This document shows, piece after piece, positions 6,810 to 16,163 of a stretch of DNA of 36,900 nucleotides (the first letter of the stretch is position 1; each line of letters begins with the position of its first letter). The notes beneath the pieces are model-generated. The model made no database searches. It saw nothing but the letters and a program-made list of their open reading frames with translations, and had not been told where the DNA came from. The position numbers and the translations under genes are program-made. The DNA is from an uncultured Acetatifactor sp. (lineage in GTDB: Bacteria > Bacillota > Clostridia > Lachnospirales > Lachnospiraceae), in NCBI GenBank assembly GCA_910579755.1, contig CAJTVB010000022.1:23739-60638 (forward strand), written 5' to 3'.

Positions 6810-8189
6810 ATGGCACAATTGTGGGGAGGGCGTTTTACAAAGGAAACTGACCGCATGGTTTATGAATTCAATGCGTCCATAGGCTTTGATAAGCGGCTTC
6901 TTGATCAGGATATTAAAGGAAGCATGGCTCATGCGGATATGCTTGCAAAACAGGGAATCCTGACGGCGCAAGAGGCGGCTTCTATTAAAAAAGGCCTGGA
7001 GGCAATTCTTTGGGACGTGGAGGAAGGCAGACTGGCCGTAGACTTAGGCTGTGAGGACATACACAGTTTTGTGGAAGCCGAGCTGACAAGAAGGATCGGT
7101 GAGGCGGGGAAGAAGCTTCATACGGGAAGAAGCCGCAACGACCAGGTGGCACTGGATATGAAATTATACACCCGGGAGCAGGTAATGGTGACAGACCGGC
7201 TGTTGAAGGAGCTTCTGAAGGTTATTTTGGAGGTTATGGAGGAGAACACCGAGACCTATATGCCGGGTTTTACTCATCTTCAGAAAGCCCAGCCAACCAC
7301 TTTGGCCCATCATTACGGGGCTTATTTTGAGATGTTCCGCAGGGACAGACAGCGCATGACGGATATATATCGGCGAATGAATTATTGTCCGTTGGGGGCA
7401 GGCGCTCTGGCGGGCACCACCTATCCTCTGGACAGAGAGTACACGGCTTCTCTTCTGGGCTTTGACGGGCCTGCCGTCAACAGTATGGATGCGGTTTCCG
7501 ACAGGGATTATCTGATTGAATTTCTGGCGGCGCTTTCTACTATAATGATGCATCTGAGCCGGTTTTCGGAGGAGATCATCCTCTGGAATTCCAATGAATA
7601 CCAATTTGTGGAGCTTGACGATGCCTTTTCCACAGGAAGCAGCATTATGCCGCAGAAAAAAAATCCTGATATTGCAGAGCTTGTGCGGGGAAAGACGGGC
7701 CGCGTATATGGGGATCTGATGGCGCTGCTGACTACCATGAAGGGACTGCCGCTTGCATATAATAAGGATATGCAGGAGGACAAGGAGGTTTTCTTTGACG
7801 CTTCGGATACGGTAAAGGATTGTCTGACTCTTTTTACCGGAATGCTTCGCACCATGAGATTTCGAAAGGACCGCATGGCGGCCAGTGCCCTGAACGGATT
7901 TTCCAACGCAACGGATGCTGCGGATTATCTGGTGGGAAAGGGAGTTCCTTTTCGGGATGCTCATGGGATTGTGGGCAGACTTGTGCTGTATTGTTTGGAA
8001 AAAAATACTTCTATCGGTGCGTTGTCCATGGAGGAGCTTCAGGGGATCAGCGATCAGTTTGAGGAGGATCTGTATGAGGCGGTTTCTCTGAAGGCCTGTG
8101 TAGAAAGGCGGCTCACTGCCGGAGCCCCCGGACCGAAGGCCATGAGGGCGGCTATGGATGGGTACAGGGTGTACCTGGAGAAAGAATAA
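6810..8189 (+). CDS. argH: Argininosuccinate lyase
   Basis: This 459-residue protein splits argininosuccinate into arginine and fumarate, the last step of arginine synthesis. It carries the fumarase/aspartase superfamily signature GSSIMPQKKNPD, whose serine is in the catalytic loop, and the conserved blocks HTGRSRNDQ, FTHLQKAQP and PLGAGALAGT expected for ArgH. Length is normal and no key residue is missing. CGGAG lies 6 bp before the ATG, and a good promoter is present (6683-6711). argG is not in the window. The protein is cytosolic and tetrameric in the family. Confidence 0.97.
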   Translation: MAQLWGGRFTKETDRMVYEFNASIGFDKRLLDQDIKGSMAHADMLAKQGILTAQEAASIKKGLEAILWDVEEGRLAVDLGCEDIHSFVEAELTRRIGEAGKKLHTGRSRNDQVALDMKLYTREQVMVTDRLLKELLKVILEVMEENTETYMPGFTHLQKAQPTTLAHHYGAYFEMFRRDRQRMTDIYRRMNYCPLGAGALAGTTYPLDREYTASLLGFDGPAVNSMDAVSDRDYLIEFLAALSTIMMHLSRFSEEIILWNSNEYQFVELDDAFSTGSSIMPQKKNPDIAELVRGKTGRVYGDLMALLTTMKGLPLAYNKDMQEDKEVFFDASDTVKDCLTLFTGMLRTMRFRKDRMAASALNGFSNATDAADYLVGKGVPFRDAHGIVGRLVLYCLEKNTSIGALSMEELQGISDQFEEDLYEAVSLKACVERRLTAGAPGPKAMRAAMDGYRVYLEKE

Positions 8190-8299
8190 TTGAATTGCAA
8201 TGAACATAAAAGCATAAATAAATACAGAAGGGTATAAACCTTGAAAGCAGATGAATCAGATTTATTCAATACATAGATCAGATAAAAAGGAGAGAAAGA

Positions 8300-9406
8300 A
8301 TGGATAAGAGAGCGGGTCAGAAGTTAAAAGTAGGTATTTTAGGCGGAACCGGTATGGTGGGACAGCGGTTCATTGCGTTGCTGGAGAATCATCCCTGGTT
8401 TGAAGTAACCACGATTGCCGCCAGTCCCCGCTCCGCAGGCAGAACCTACAGGGAAGCTGTGGAGGGCAGATGGAAGATGACGACGCCTGTGCCGGAGGCA
8501 GTAAAGGATATTGTTGTCATGAATGTAAACGAGGTGGAAGCAGTTGCGGAAAAGGTTGACTTTGTGTTCAGTGCTGTGGATATGACTAAGGAAGAGATTA
8601 AGAAGATCGAAGAGGACTATGCCAGGACCGAGACGCCGGTGGTTTCCAACAACAGTGCCCACAGATGGACACCGGATGTGCCCATGGTGGTTCCTGAGAT
8701 CAATCCGGAGCATATGCAGGTGATCGATTTCCAGAAGAAGAGACTGGGCACGAAAAGAGGCTTTGTGGCCGTCAAGCCTAACTGCTCCATACAAAGCTAT
8801 GCGCCTGTGCTCACCGCCTGGAAGGAATTCGAACCAGTGGAGGTAGTAGCCACTACTTACCAGGCTATCTCCGGCGCAGGAAAGACCTTCGGCGATTGGC
8901 CGGAAATGGTGGGCAATATTATTCCGTATATCGGAGGCGAGGAGGAGAAAAGCGAGAAGGAACCCCTGCGGATATGGGGAAAGATCGAGAACGGCGTCAT
9001 TGTTCCGGCAGTTTCTCCTGTGATTACTTGTCAGTGTATCCGGGTACCGGTGCTGAACGGCCACACGGCGGCAGTGTTTGTGAAATTCCGTAATAAGCCT
9101 GGCAGAGACCAGCTGATTGAAAAGCTGAGAAGCTTCAGCGGTGAGCCTCAGAGGCTTGAGCTGCCCAGTGCTCCCAAGCAGTTTATTCAGTATCTGGAGG
9201 AGGATAACAGGCCTCAGGTAGCGCTGGATGTGGATTACGAAAAGGGCATGGGCATCAGCGTAGGGCGTCTGCGGGAGGATACGGTCTATGACTATAAGTT
9301 TATAGGATTGTCCCATAATACCGTCAGAGGCGCGGCAGGCGGCGCAATTTTGTGCGCGGAATTGTTGAAGGCTCAGGGGTATATCACAAATAAGGGGCGG
9401 CTATGA
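8300..9406 (+). CDS. asd: Aspartate-semialdehyde dehydrogenase
   Basis: This 368-residue enzyme reduces aspartyl phosphate to aspartate semialdehyde, the branch point to lysine, threonine, methionine and diaminopimelate. The N-terminal NADP motif is VGILGGTGMVGQRF; the catalytic cysteine is C162 in KPNCSIQ, with the substrate loop QAISGAGKTFGDWPEM and a C-terminal GRLREDTVYDYKF block. The sequence is of the archaeal/yeast-like class rather than the short E. coli type. AAAAGGAGAG precedes the ATG. A 110-bp gap separates it from argH. Its stop overlaps the start of the EAL gene by 4 bp (ATGA), so the two are very likely cotranslated. Confidence 0.95.
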   Translation: MDKRAGQKLKVGILGGTGMVGQRFIALLENHPWFEVTTIAASPRSAGRTYREAVEGRWKMTTPVPEAVKDIVVMNVNEVEAVAEKVDFVFSAVDMTKEEIKKIEEDYARTETPVVSNNSAHRWTPDVPMVVPEINPEHMQVIDFQKKRLGTKRGFVAVKPNCSIQSYAPVLTAWKEFEPVEVVATTYQAISGAGKTFGDWPEMVGNIIPYIGGEEEKSEKEPLRIWGKIENGVIVPAVSPVITCQCIRVPVLNGHTAAVFVKFRNKPGRDQLIEKLRSFSGEPQRLELPSAPKQFIQYLEEDNRPQVALDVDYEKGMGISVGRLREDTVYDYKFIGLSHNTVRGAAGGAILCAELLKAQGYITNKGRL

Positions 9407-11124
9407 GTGAATTACGTTATCAATTGGATCTCTTGAAGGCCATGAACCAGAAGTTGACAGAGAAGGAACGAATATATACAAAGGTCTGTGAGTCCGCAGA
9501 CGGGGCGTTCCTGTATTGTGATCCTGTTGAAAACAGGGTGTGTGCTCTGGGCCGGTGGAAAGAATTTTTTGATTTTGATATCAGCGAGACAAAGGAATTT
9601 GCCCTGTTGCTGGAATTGGTGGAAGAGTCCGGTCTGCTGTCCCTGCAGGAACTGCTTTTCCTGGAAAGGACGGGAGAGGAGTCAAGGACCACAGAGTGCC
9701 GTCTGAAAGGAAAAAGGGCGTGGTTTCGATTCCGTGCCCAGGTGTATTATGACAGAGAGGGCATTCCCACAGACAAGGTGATCTATATCGATAACATTAC
9801 AAAGATGCGTTCCCAGAATGAAGAACTGGCATATATGGCTTATTATGACAATATGACGGGGCTTTATAACCGCAATTATTTTGTGCGTCTGTTGGGAGAG
9901 TATGTAAAACGGGCTGAGGACAGCAACAGCATCATCAGTGTTATGACGGTAGATATCGACGGCTTCCGGAAGGTTAACGACAGTCTGGGGATTGTGGCCG
10001 GAGATGAGCTGGTTCAGCAGTTCGGCTGCTTTATCAAAGAATTGTGCGGGGAGGGAATCATTGCCTGCCACCTTCACAGCGACGTTTATTGCATTGCCAT
10101 CTATGACCCCGCGGGAAACAGAAGTGCAGAGTTTCTTTACAGAGCCATTCAGAAGCGGGTAAAGGATCCTTTCCGCCTGATCAGCGGGCAGGAGCTTCGG
10201 ATTACCGTAAGCGCAGGGGTTGCAGAATATCCCGAGGCGGGAGTTTCCGCTCTGGAGCTGGTGAACTGTGCGGAGATCGTGGGCGCCAATTCTAAGGAGC
10301 TGGGACACAATACAATTCAGTATTTTAACGCTCCGGTGATGGATGACCTGTTGAATTCCATCGAGCTGGAGAATAAGCTGAAAAAAGCAGTTTATGATCA
10401 GGATTTCTTCATGTACTATCAGCCGCAGTACTATACCGGCAACAAAAGGCTTCGTGGGGTGGAGGCTCTGATTCGATGGAGGGATGAGGATTCCCGGATG
10501 ATCAGCCCGGCCACCTTTATTCCCGTTGCAGAAAAAAGCGGCACGATTATTCCCATCGGGAAATGGGTGGTGGAGGAGAGCGTGAAGCAGTATGCCGCCT
10601 GGAAGGCACAGTTTGGCTTCCCGTTTATTATGTCTATAAATATTTCGGCGCTTCAGTATAAACGAGAGGATTTTGTGGAGTCTACCATAAATGTGCTGAA
10701 GAAATACAGAGTAAGACCGGCGGAGATCGAGTTGGAGATCACGGAGAGCGTGCTGATCGATGATTTCGAGGCGGTTTCGGAGAAGCTGAACCAACTTCGG
10801 GAATACGGAATCCGCATTTCTCTGGATGATTTCGGAACGGGCTTTTCCGCTCTGTCATATCTGCGAAAGCTTCCTATCGACACGCTGAAAATCGATAAAT
10901 CCTTTATAGATAATGTGATCACGGATTCCGCCAGCCGGGTGATTACGGAATCGATCATTAACATGGTAAAATCTCTGGGCTATGAGTCAGTGGCCGAGGG
11001 TGTTGAAGACGAGCAGCAATATCAGTATCTGCATGCCACCGGCTGCGACGTGATTCAGGGATATTTATTCAGCAGGCCTCTTCCGCCAGAGGAGGTGGAG
11101 GGAATGCTGAACACTTCTCTGTGA
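9403..11124 (+). CDS. Cyclic-di-GMP phosphodiesterase with degenerate GGDEF domain
   Basis: The 573-residue protein is soluble, with a PAS-like sensory part (about 25-135), a GGDEF domain (about 145-310) and an EAL domain (about 320-570). The GGDEF signature is AGDEL (199-203), which should abolish cyclase activity but might bind GTP. The EAL domain looks active: EAL at 354-356, NIS, ELEITES, DDFGTG, LKIDKSF, EGVE and QGYLFSRP all present. It should hydrolyse cyclic-di-GMP and so affect the switch between motility and surface growth. The gene starts inside the asd stop codon and is followed after 27 bp by topB. No membrane segment is seen, so the signal would be cytosolic. Confidence 0.92.
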   Translation: MSELRYQLDLLKAMNQKLTEKERIYTKVCESADGAFLYCDPVENRVCALGRWKEFFDFDISETKEFALLLELVEESGLLSLQELLFLERTGEESRTTECRLKGKRAWFRFRAQVYYDREGIPTDKVIYIDNITKMRSQNEELAYMAYYDNMTGLYNRNYFVRLLGEYVKRAEDSNSIISVMTVDIDGFRKVNDSLGIVAGDELVQQFGCFIKELCGEGIIACHLHSDVYCIAIYDPAGNRSAEFLYRAIQKRVKDPFRLISGQELRITVSAGVAEYPEAGVSALELVNCAEIVGANSKELGHNTIQYFNAPVMDDLLNSIELENKLKKAVYDQDFFMYYQPQYYTGNKRLRGVEALIRWRDEDSRMISPATFIPVAEKSGTIIPIGKWVVEESVKQYAAWKAQFGFPFIMSINISALQYKREDFVESTINVLKKYRVRPAEIELEITESVLIDDFEAVSEKLNQLREYGIRISLDDFGTGFSALSYLRKLPIDTLKIDKSFIDNVITDSASRVITESIINMVKSLGYESVAEGVEDEQQYQYLHATGCDVIQGYLFSRPLPPEEVEGMLNTSL

Positions 11125-11151
11125 GTGATTTATATAAAAGGACGGTAGTTT

Positions 11152-13215
11152 GTGGGCAAGAGTTTGTTTATTGCGGAAAAACCCAGCGTTGCCAGAGAAT
11201 TTGCCAACGCTCTCAGGATCAGAACCACTTTCCGGGACGGGTATCTGGAGTCAGGGGAAGCGATTGTAACCTGGTGTGTAGGACATCTGGTAACCATGAG
11301 TTATCCGGAGGTATACGACGAAAAATACAAGCGGTGGAGTCTGGATACCATTCCGTTTCTTCCGGAAAAATTTTTATATGAAGTCATTGACAGCTCAAAA
11401 AAGCAATTTGGAATTGTGAGCAGTCTGATGAAAAGGCCTGATGTGACTACCATTTATGTGTGCACCGACTCGGGAAGGGAAGGGGAATACATATACCGTC
11501 TGGTAGAGCAGATGTCCGGAGTCACAGGCAAGGAGCGCAGAAGAGTTTGGATTGACTCGCAGACGGAGGAAGAGATTCTGCGGGGGATCCGGGAGGCTAA
11601 GGATCTGAAGGAATACGATCACCTCAGCGATGCCGCGTACCTGCGGGCAAAGGAAGATTATCTGATGGGCATTAATTTTTCCCGGGTGCTGACTCTGAAG
11701 TACGGGAGAACGGTAAAGGATTATCTGAAGCGGGATAAGGCGGTGATTTCCGTAGGAAGAGTAATGACCTGTGTTCTGGGAATTGTTGTAAACCGGGAGC
11801 GGGAGATCCGTTCCTTTGTAAAGACTCCTTTTTATCGTGTGCTTGGGAATTTCAGGCTGCAGGAAAAGGTTTTTTCCGGAGAATGGCGGGCTGTGGAAAG
11901 CTCGCCGCTGTTTGGCTCTCCGAAGCTGTATAAGGAAAACGGCTTTCGGAACAAGGCGGATGCGGAGCAGCTGATACGCCGGCTGGAGGAAGAACCTGTG
12001 GGAGACGTGTTGCTGGAAAGCATCGAGAGGAAAAAGGAAAATAAAAATCCTCCGCTGCTGTATAATCTGGCAGAGCTTCAGAACGATTGCTCCAAATATT
12101 TTAAAATCAGTCCGGACGAGACTCTGCGTATTGTTCAGGAGCTGTACGAGAAAAAGCTGGTGACTTATCCCCGAACGGATGCCCGGGTGCTTTCTACGGC
12201 GGTGGCAAAGGAGATCCATAAGAATATCGGCGGACTTCAGAATTATGGTCCGGCGGCAGCCTATGCGGCGGAAATCCTGAAAAAGGGAAGCTATAAAGGT
12301 ATTTCTAAAACCAGATATGTAAATGACAAGCAGATTACGGATCATTATGCCATTATTCCCACGGGGCAGACAGGGAGCCTTAACGGTCTTCCGGAGCTGG
12401 CGGCCAGGGTATATGAGATCATTGCCCGCCGGTTTTTGAGTATTTTCTATCCGCCGGCAGTGTACAGGAAGTTTTCTCTGCGTATCAGGGTCAAGGACGA
12501 AAGGTTTTTTGCCGGCTTTAAGGTACTGGAGGAAGAAGGTTATCTGAAGGTTGCCGTTTTTTCCTTTCGAAGAGACGAAGGAAAGGATGCCGGACCCGGA
12601 AAGGATAAAGCCCCTTTGAAGGAGGAAGCCGGGAAAGGACAGGCAGAGGGAAAGCGGGAAGAGGTGGAGACGGAAATCAAAGGTGATGAAGCCTTCCTTG
12701 TGCTTTTACAGACATTGAAGAAAGGTGATCGGTTACAGGCAGATTCCTATGAGATTAAGGAGGGCGAAACCTCTCCGCCGAAGCGCTATACTTCGGGAAG
12801 CATTATTTTGACCATGGAAAATGCCGGACAGTTTATTGAGGACGAGGAGCTTCGGGCTCAGATTAAGGGAAGCGGTATCGGCACCAGCGCCACCCGGGCC
12901 GAGATCCTGAAGAAGCTCGTGAATATTGAATATCTGGCGCTGAACAAAAAGAGTCAGGTGCTGACGCCTACTCTCCTGGGAGAGATGGTGTATGATGTGG
13001 TGGAGAGCTCGATCAGGGCTCTGCTGGATCCGTCGCTGACGGCCAGCTGGGAAAAGGGACTCACCATGGTGGCGGGAGGCGATATCACCTCCCGGGAGTA
13101 TATGGATAAGCTTACCGGATTTGTAGGGCGCAGGACAGAGTATGTAAAGCGCCTGAACAATCAGGGAATATTGTGGAAACAATTTCAGAAGACATCAGCG
13201 TGCTACGAGAAATAG
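11152..13215 (+). CDS. topB: DNA topoisomerase III (type IA)
   Basis: This 687-residue enzyme passes single strands through a transient break and decatenates DNA, often together with a RecQ helicase. The Toprim domain starts at SLFIAEKPSVA with acidic residues in CTDSGREGEY. The catalytic tyrosine is Y339 in LVTYPRTDARVL. The C-terminal block GSGIGTSATRAEIL matches TopB. A charged, low-complexity insert of about 45 residues (roughly 475-520, rich in Lys, Glu, Gly) interrupts the late part. The start is GTG at 11152, with AAAGGA upstream. The chromosomal form lacks C-terminal zinc fingers, as here. It sits in a run of plus-strand genes. Confidence 0.94.
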   Translation: MGKSLFIAEKPSVAREFANALRIRTTFRDGYLESGEAIVTWCVGHLVTMSYPEVYDEKYKRWSLDTIPFLPEKFLYEVIDSSKKQFGIVSSLMKRPDVTTIYVCTDSGREGEYIYRLVEQMSGVTGKERRRVWIDSQTEEEILRGIREAKDLKEYDHLSDAAYLRAKEDYLMGINFSRVLTLKYGRTVKDYLKRDKAVISVGRVMTCVLGIVVNREREIRSFVKTPFYRVLGNFRLQEKVFSGEWRAVESSPLFGSPKLYKENGFRNKADAEQLIRRLEEEPVGDVLLESIERKKENKNPPLLYNLAELQNDCSKYFKISPDETLRIVQELYEKKLVTYPRTDARVLSTAVAKEIHKNIGGLQNYGPAAAYAAEILKKGSYKGISKTRYVNDKQITDHYAIIPTGQTGSLNGLPELAARVYEIIARRFLSIFYPPAVYRKFSLRIRVKDERFFAGFKVLEEEGYLKVAVFSFRRDEGKDAGPGKDKAPLKEEAGKGQAEGKREEVETEIKGDEAFLVLLQTLKKGDRLQADSYEIKEGETSPPKRYTSGSIILTMENAGQFIEDEELRAQIKGSGIGTSATRAEILKKLVNIEYLALNKKSQVLTPTLLGEMVYDVVESSIRALLDPSLTASWEKGLTMVAGGDITSREYMDKLTGFVGRRTEYVKRLNNQGILWKQFQKTSACYEK

Positions 13216-13307
13216 AATAGCGTTATGTGGGCAGTAACGAAATAGCTGTATCATATGGTGACAGGCGCGCAATATAATGACGGCTGTATAATATAAGGGC
13301 GAAACAT

Positions 13308-14861
13308 ATGGGCGAGAATCAGACATGGAGTAATCTTGGCAGGGAAATCAGAAATGCGGTGGAGGATGCCGTGGAGACAGGAAATTTTGTTCCGCTGAGT
13401 GATGTGCTCTCGGATACCGTCACCAGTGCGATCCATACCGTAAAGGAGCAGATTGCCCGGGTATCCGCTCCGGAGCAGATGGATGTGCCGCCGGAGGAAA
13501 ACGGCGGATCGGAAACGGGCGGATCATACGGTCAGGGCGGGGCTGCTGGCGCCGGAGGTGCACACGGTCAGGGCGGGGCTGCTGGCGCCGGAGGTGCACA
13601 CGGTCAGGGTGGGGCTGCAGGTGCAGGAGGTGCACACGGTCAGAGCGGAGCTGCTGGCGCCGGAGGAGACGCCGGAGCCTATAGATATGGCAGTTCAGGT
13701 AAGGCGGGCGGATACTCAGGGCGCCGGGTGCCGGATCTGCAGGAGATCCTGTTCGGAGGAATGACTTCGGCCTGGCAGAGCGGAAGACAGGCGAAAAAAC
13801 AGCAGGAAAAGCCGGCAGTGGTTCAGACAAAGGCCCCTTTCAGGAAGATCGGAAGCATTTCCGGTATTCTGTATCAGGTCTTTGGGGGAATCGGAACCGG
13901 AATCATGGCTGCCCTGTCCTGTGTGTTTCTGGTGCTTGGGCTGGTTTTTGGAGGAGGCTTTCAGGTATCCTTCTGTATTTTTGTGCTTTTGCTGATCGGA
14001 TTTATTATTATGATCAATGTGGGCTGTCATCAGAAATCCGTTCTGAAAAGAGCAGAGAAGTACAGGGAGCTTTCAGGCCATCGGCATTACGTCAATCTGG
14101 AGGATCTGGCGCTTCATACAAACAAACCCTTGAAGTTTATTTTGAAGGATGTTAAGAAGATGCTGACAGCCGGTTTTTTCCCGGAGGGGCATTTGGACAG
14201 GCAGGAAAGCTGCCTGATGCTGGATGATAAGATCTACCAGGAGTATCTTTCTCTGGAAAAGCAGCGCAGAATGGAGGAACGGGAAAGACAGGCCGGGGAC
14301 GGCCAGGCAGGAGCAAAGGACGCAGGTGCCGGATCTGCAAAGGCAGGGCGGAAGGGACAAAAGCCGGAAGAGGCCGGAAATCAGGGAGCGGAGGCCGGTA
14401 CCGGCGTAAACTCGGAGCTGGAGGATATGATATCCGAGGGACAGGTATATATCCGGAGACTGCGGGATATGAATGATAATATCCCGGGAGAGTCCATTTC
14501 CACAAAGCTGTTCCGTCTGGAAAACCTGCTGAAGGAGATATTTGACAGGCTGAGAGACCATCCGGAGCAGATGCCCCAGATGAGAAAGTTTATGAATTAC
14601 TATCTGCCTACAACGATCAAGCTGGTGGGCGCATACGAAGAGTTTGATTCCATGAGCGTACAAGGGGAGGATATCCGGGAAGCCAAGGAGGAGATCGAAA
14701 AAACCCTGGACACCATAAACAAAGCTTTTGGAGAATTATTGAACAAGCTGTTCCGGGAGACCGCTTACGATGTGACGGCGGATGCCCAGGTGCTTCAGGC
14801 CATGCTGGCCCGGGAAGGCCTTGCTGTAGAACCGGAATTTGAAGAAGTGCGAAAGAGCTGA
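13308..14861 (+). CDS. XpaC-like membrane protein with a 12-residue Gly/Ala-rich tandem repeat
   Basis: The 517-residue protein starts with a helical segment, then four tandem copies of a HGQGGAAGAGGA-type unit (residues 74-121), then two close membrane helices (about 195-250). A cytosolic region follows, with a winged-helix-like stretch (YVNLEDLALHTNKPLKFILK...), an Ala/Gly linker and a helical C-terminus matching the XpaC (5-bromo-4-chloroindolyl phosphate hydrolysis, PF10112) family. The pairing with a downstream TelA homologue is a conserved arrangement in Firmicutes. XpaC has no proven enzyme activity and the pair is loosely tied to tellurite, bacteriocin or antibiotic tolerance. AGGG lies 8 bp before the ATG. 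The gap to telA is 16 bp. Confidence 0.8.
   Translation: MGENQTWSNLGREIRNAVEDAVETGNFVPLSDVLSDTVTSAIHTVKEQIARVSAPEQMDVPPEENGGSETGGSYGQGGAAGAGGAHGQGGAAGAGGAHGQGGAAGAGGAHGQSGAAGAGGDAGAYRYGSSGKAGGYSGRRVPDLQEILFGGMTSAWQSGRQAKKQQEKPAVVQTKAPFRKIGSISGILYQVFGGIGTGIMAALSCVFLVLGLVFGGGFQVSFCIFVLLLIGFIIMINVGCHQKSVLKRAEKYRELSGHRHYVNLEDLALHTNKPLKFILKDVKKMLTAGFFPEGHLDRQESCLMLDDKIYQEYLSLEKQRRMEERERQAGDGQAGAKDAGAGSAKAGRKGQKPEEAGNQGAEAGTGVNSELEDMISEGQVYIRRLRDMNDNIPGESISTKLFRLENLLKEIFDRLRDHPEQMPQMRKFMNYYLPTTIKLVGAYEEFDSMSVQGEDIREAKEEIEKTLDTINKAFGELLNKLFRETAYDVTADAQVLQAMLAREGLAVEPEFEEVRKS
13527..13670 (+). repeat. Four tandem 36-bp repeats inside the XpaC-like gene
   Basis: Units begin at 13527, 13563, 13599 and 13635. 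Each encodes 12 residues of the form HGQGGAAGAGGA; the first has Tyr for His and the last has QSG and ends in Asp. Units one and two are identical except at the first codon, so copy number could change by slippage in frame. Confidence 0.85.
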
Positions 14862-14877
14862 CGAAAGGAGAGTTGAT

Positions 14878-16041
14878 ATGAGTAATTTGGATGAAATGTT
14901 GAAGGAGGCGCCTGTTTTAACCTTTGATGCTTTTCCCGAGGCAGAGCAGGATACCGCCGTGGCGCCGGCTCGGGAGACTGTGCCGGTTCCGGAGAAGGAG
15001 GAAGCACTGGAGATAGAGCTTACGCCGGAGGAGCAGAAGATGGTGGAGGACTTTGCCGCCCGCATTGACTTGTCCAATACCCGGATGGTACTCCAGTATG
15101 GTGCCGGCTGTCAGAAGAAGATCGCAGACTTCTCCGATACTGCCTTAAGCAGTGTACGCACAAAGGACATGGGGCAGGTGGGAGAGATGCTGACTCAGGT
15201 GGTGGCACAGCTGCGCGAATTTGAGGAGGATGAGGATACCAAGGGATTTTTGGGCTTTTTTAAGAAAAATACCAATAAGCTGGCTAACATGAAGGCGAAG
15301 TACGACAAGGCCGAGGTGAATGTAAACAGGATCAGCGAAATTCTGGAGCAGCATCAGGTTACGCTGATGAAGGATGTTACCATGCTGGATAAGATGTACG
15401 AATTGAACCTGAATTATTTCAAGGAGCTGTCCATGTACATTCTGGCCGGCAAACAGAAACTGAAAAAGGCTGCTGATGAGGAGCTTCCTGCACTGGTGGC
15501 CAAGGCGGAAAGAAGCGGCCTTCCCGAGGATACTCAGGCGGCAAGGGATTTTTCTGAAATGTGCAATCGATTTGAGAAAAAAATACACGATCTGGAACTG
15601 ACTCGCACAGTCTCTCTGCAGATGGCGCCCCAGATACGCCTGATTCAGAATAACGACATTGTGATGAGCGATAAAATCCAGTCTACGCTGGTGAATACCA
15701 TTCCTCTGTGGAAGAGCCAGATGGTTATAGCCATCGGCCTGAATCATTCTACCGATGCCGCAAGGGCACAGAGGGAGGTCAGTGATATGACCAACGAGCT
15801 TTTGAAGAAAAATGCAGAGACTCTGAAGATAGCCACAGTGGAGACTGCCAGGGAAAGTGAGCGGGGCATTGTGGACATTGAGACCCTTCAGGCCACGAAC
15901 CAGACGCTGATCAGCACCTTGGACGAGGTGATGAAGATTCAGAAGGAAGGCCGGGAAAAGAGATCTCAGGCGGAGGTACAGCTGCAGAAGATAGAGAAGG
16001 AGATGCGGGATAAGCTGCTGGAGATGAGCGCAGCCGGATGA
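14878..16041 (+). CDS. TelA-family toxic anion resistance protein
   Basis: The 387-residue, highly helical protein matches the TelA/KlaA family (PF05816): AKYDKAEVNVNRISEILEQHQ, LDKMYELNLNYFKELSMYILAG, an LQMAPQIRLIQNND block and the C-terminal ALKKNAETLK-like helices. The first 60 residues are acidic and disordered. AAAGGAGAG, 7 bp before the ATG at 14878, fixes this start; the frame extends 13 codons further without a ribosome site. Family members occur next to XpaC and associate with tolerance to tellurite and cell-envelope agents; the biochemical action is unknown. The XpaC-like gene precedes it by 16 bp, so they should be cotranscribed. Confidence 0.92.
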   Translation: MSNLDEMLKEAPVLTFDAFPEAEQDTAVAPARETVPVPEKEEALEIELTPEEQKMVEDFAARIDLSNTRMVLQYGAGCQKKIADFSDTALSSVRTKDMGQVGEMLTQVVAQLREFEEDEDTKGFLGFFKKNTNKLANMKAKYDKAEVNVNRISEILEQHQVTLMKDVTMLDKMYELNLNYFKELSMYILAGKQKLKKAADEELPALVAKAERSGLPEDTQAARDFSEMCNRFEKKIHDLELTRTVSLQMAPQIRLIQNNDIVMSDKIQSTLVNTIPLWKSQMVIAIGLNHSTDAARAQREVSDMTNELLKKNAETLKIATVETARESERGIVDIETLQATNQTLISTLDEVMKIQKEGREKRSQAEVQLQKIEKEMRDKLLEMSAAG

Positions 16042-16163
16042 TATTGGATGACATTTCGGACAGCGGCATGCGCCGGAAAAGCCGGCAAAGATTGCTGCGG
16101 GCAAAAAGGCAGGCCGGGAAGGCCTCTGACAAAAAGGGGAAAAGCATTAGAAGGGAGATATTT

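Noticed and set aside
7141..7157. Third copy of the hairpin loop sequence at 2897/4408 (CCAGGTGGCACTGG)
   Set aside because: It lies in the conserved argH RSRNDQVALDMK coding region and lacks the outer stem; the match is chance.
9682..10794. 370-residue open frame on the minus strand
   Set aside because: It is antisense to the GGDEF/EAL gene and lacks domain features; it is a shadow of codon bias.
13273..13292. Two TATAAT boxes before the XpaC-like gene as promoters
   Set aside because: Neither has an acceptable -35 box at 16-18 bp, so no promoter is called.
16038..16163. N-terminal extension of the beta-helix protein
   Set aside because: Although its ATG overlaps the telA stop by 4 bp, there is no ribosome site and the stretch is unlike the family; ATG 16164 has GAAGGGAG.
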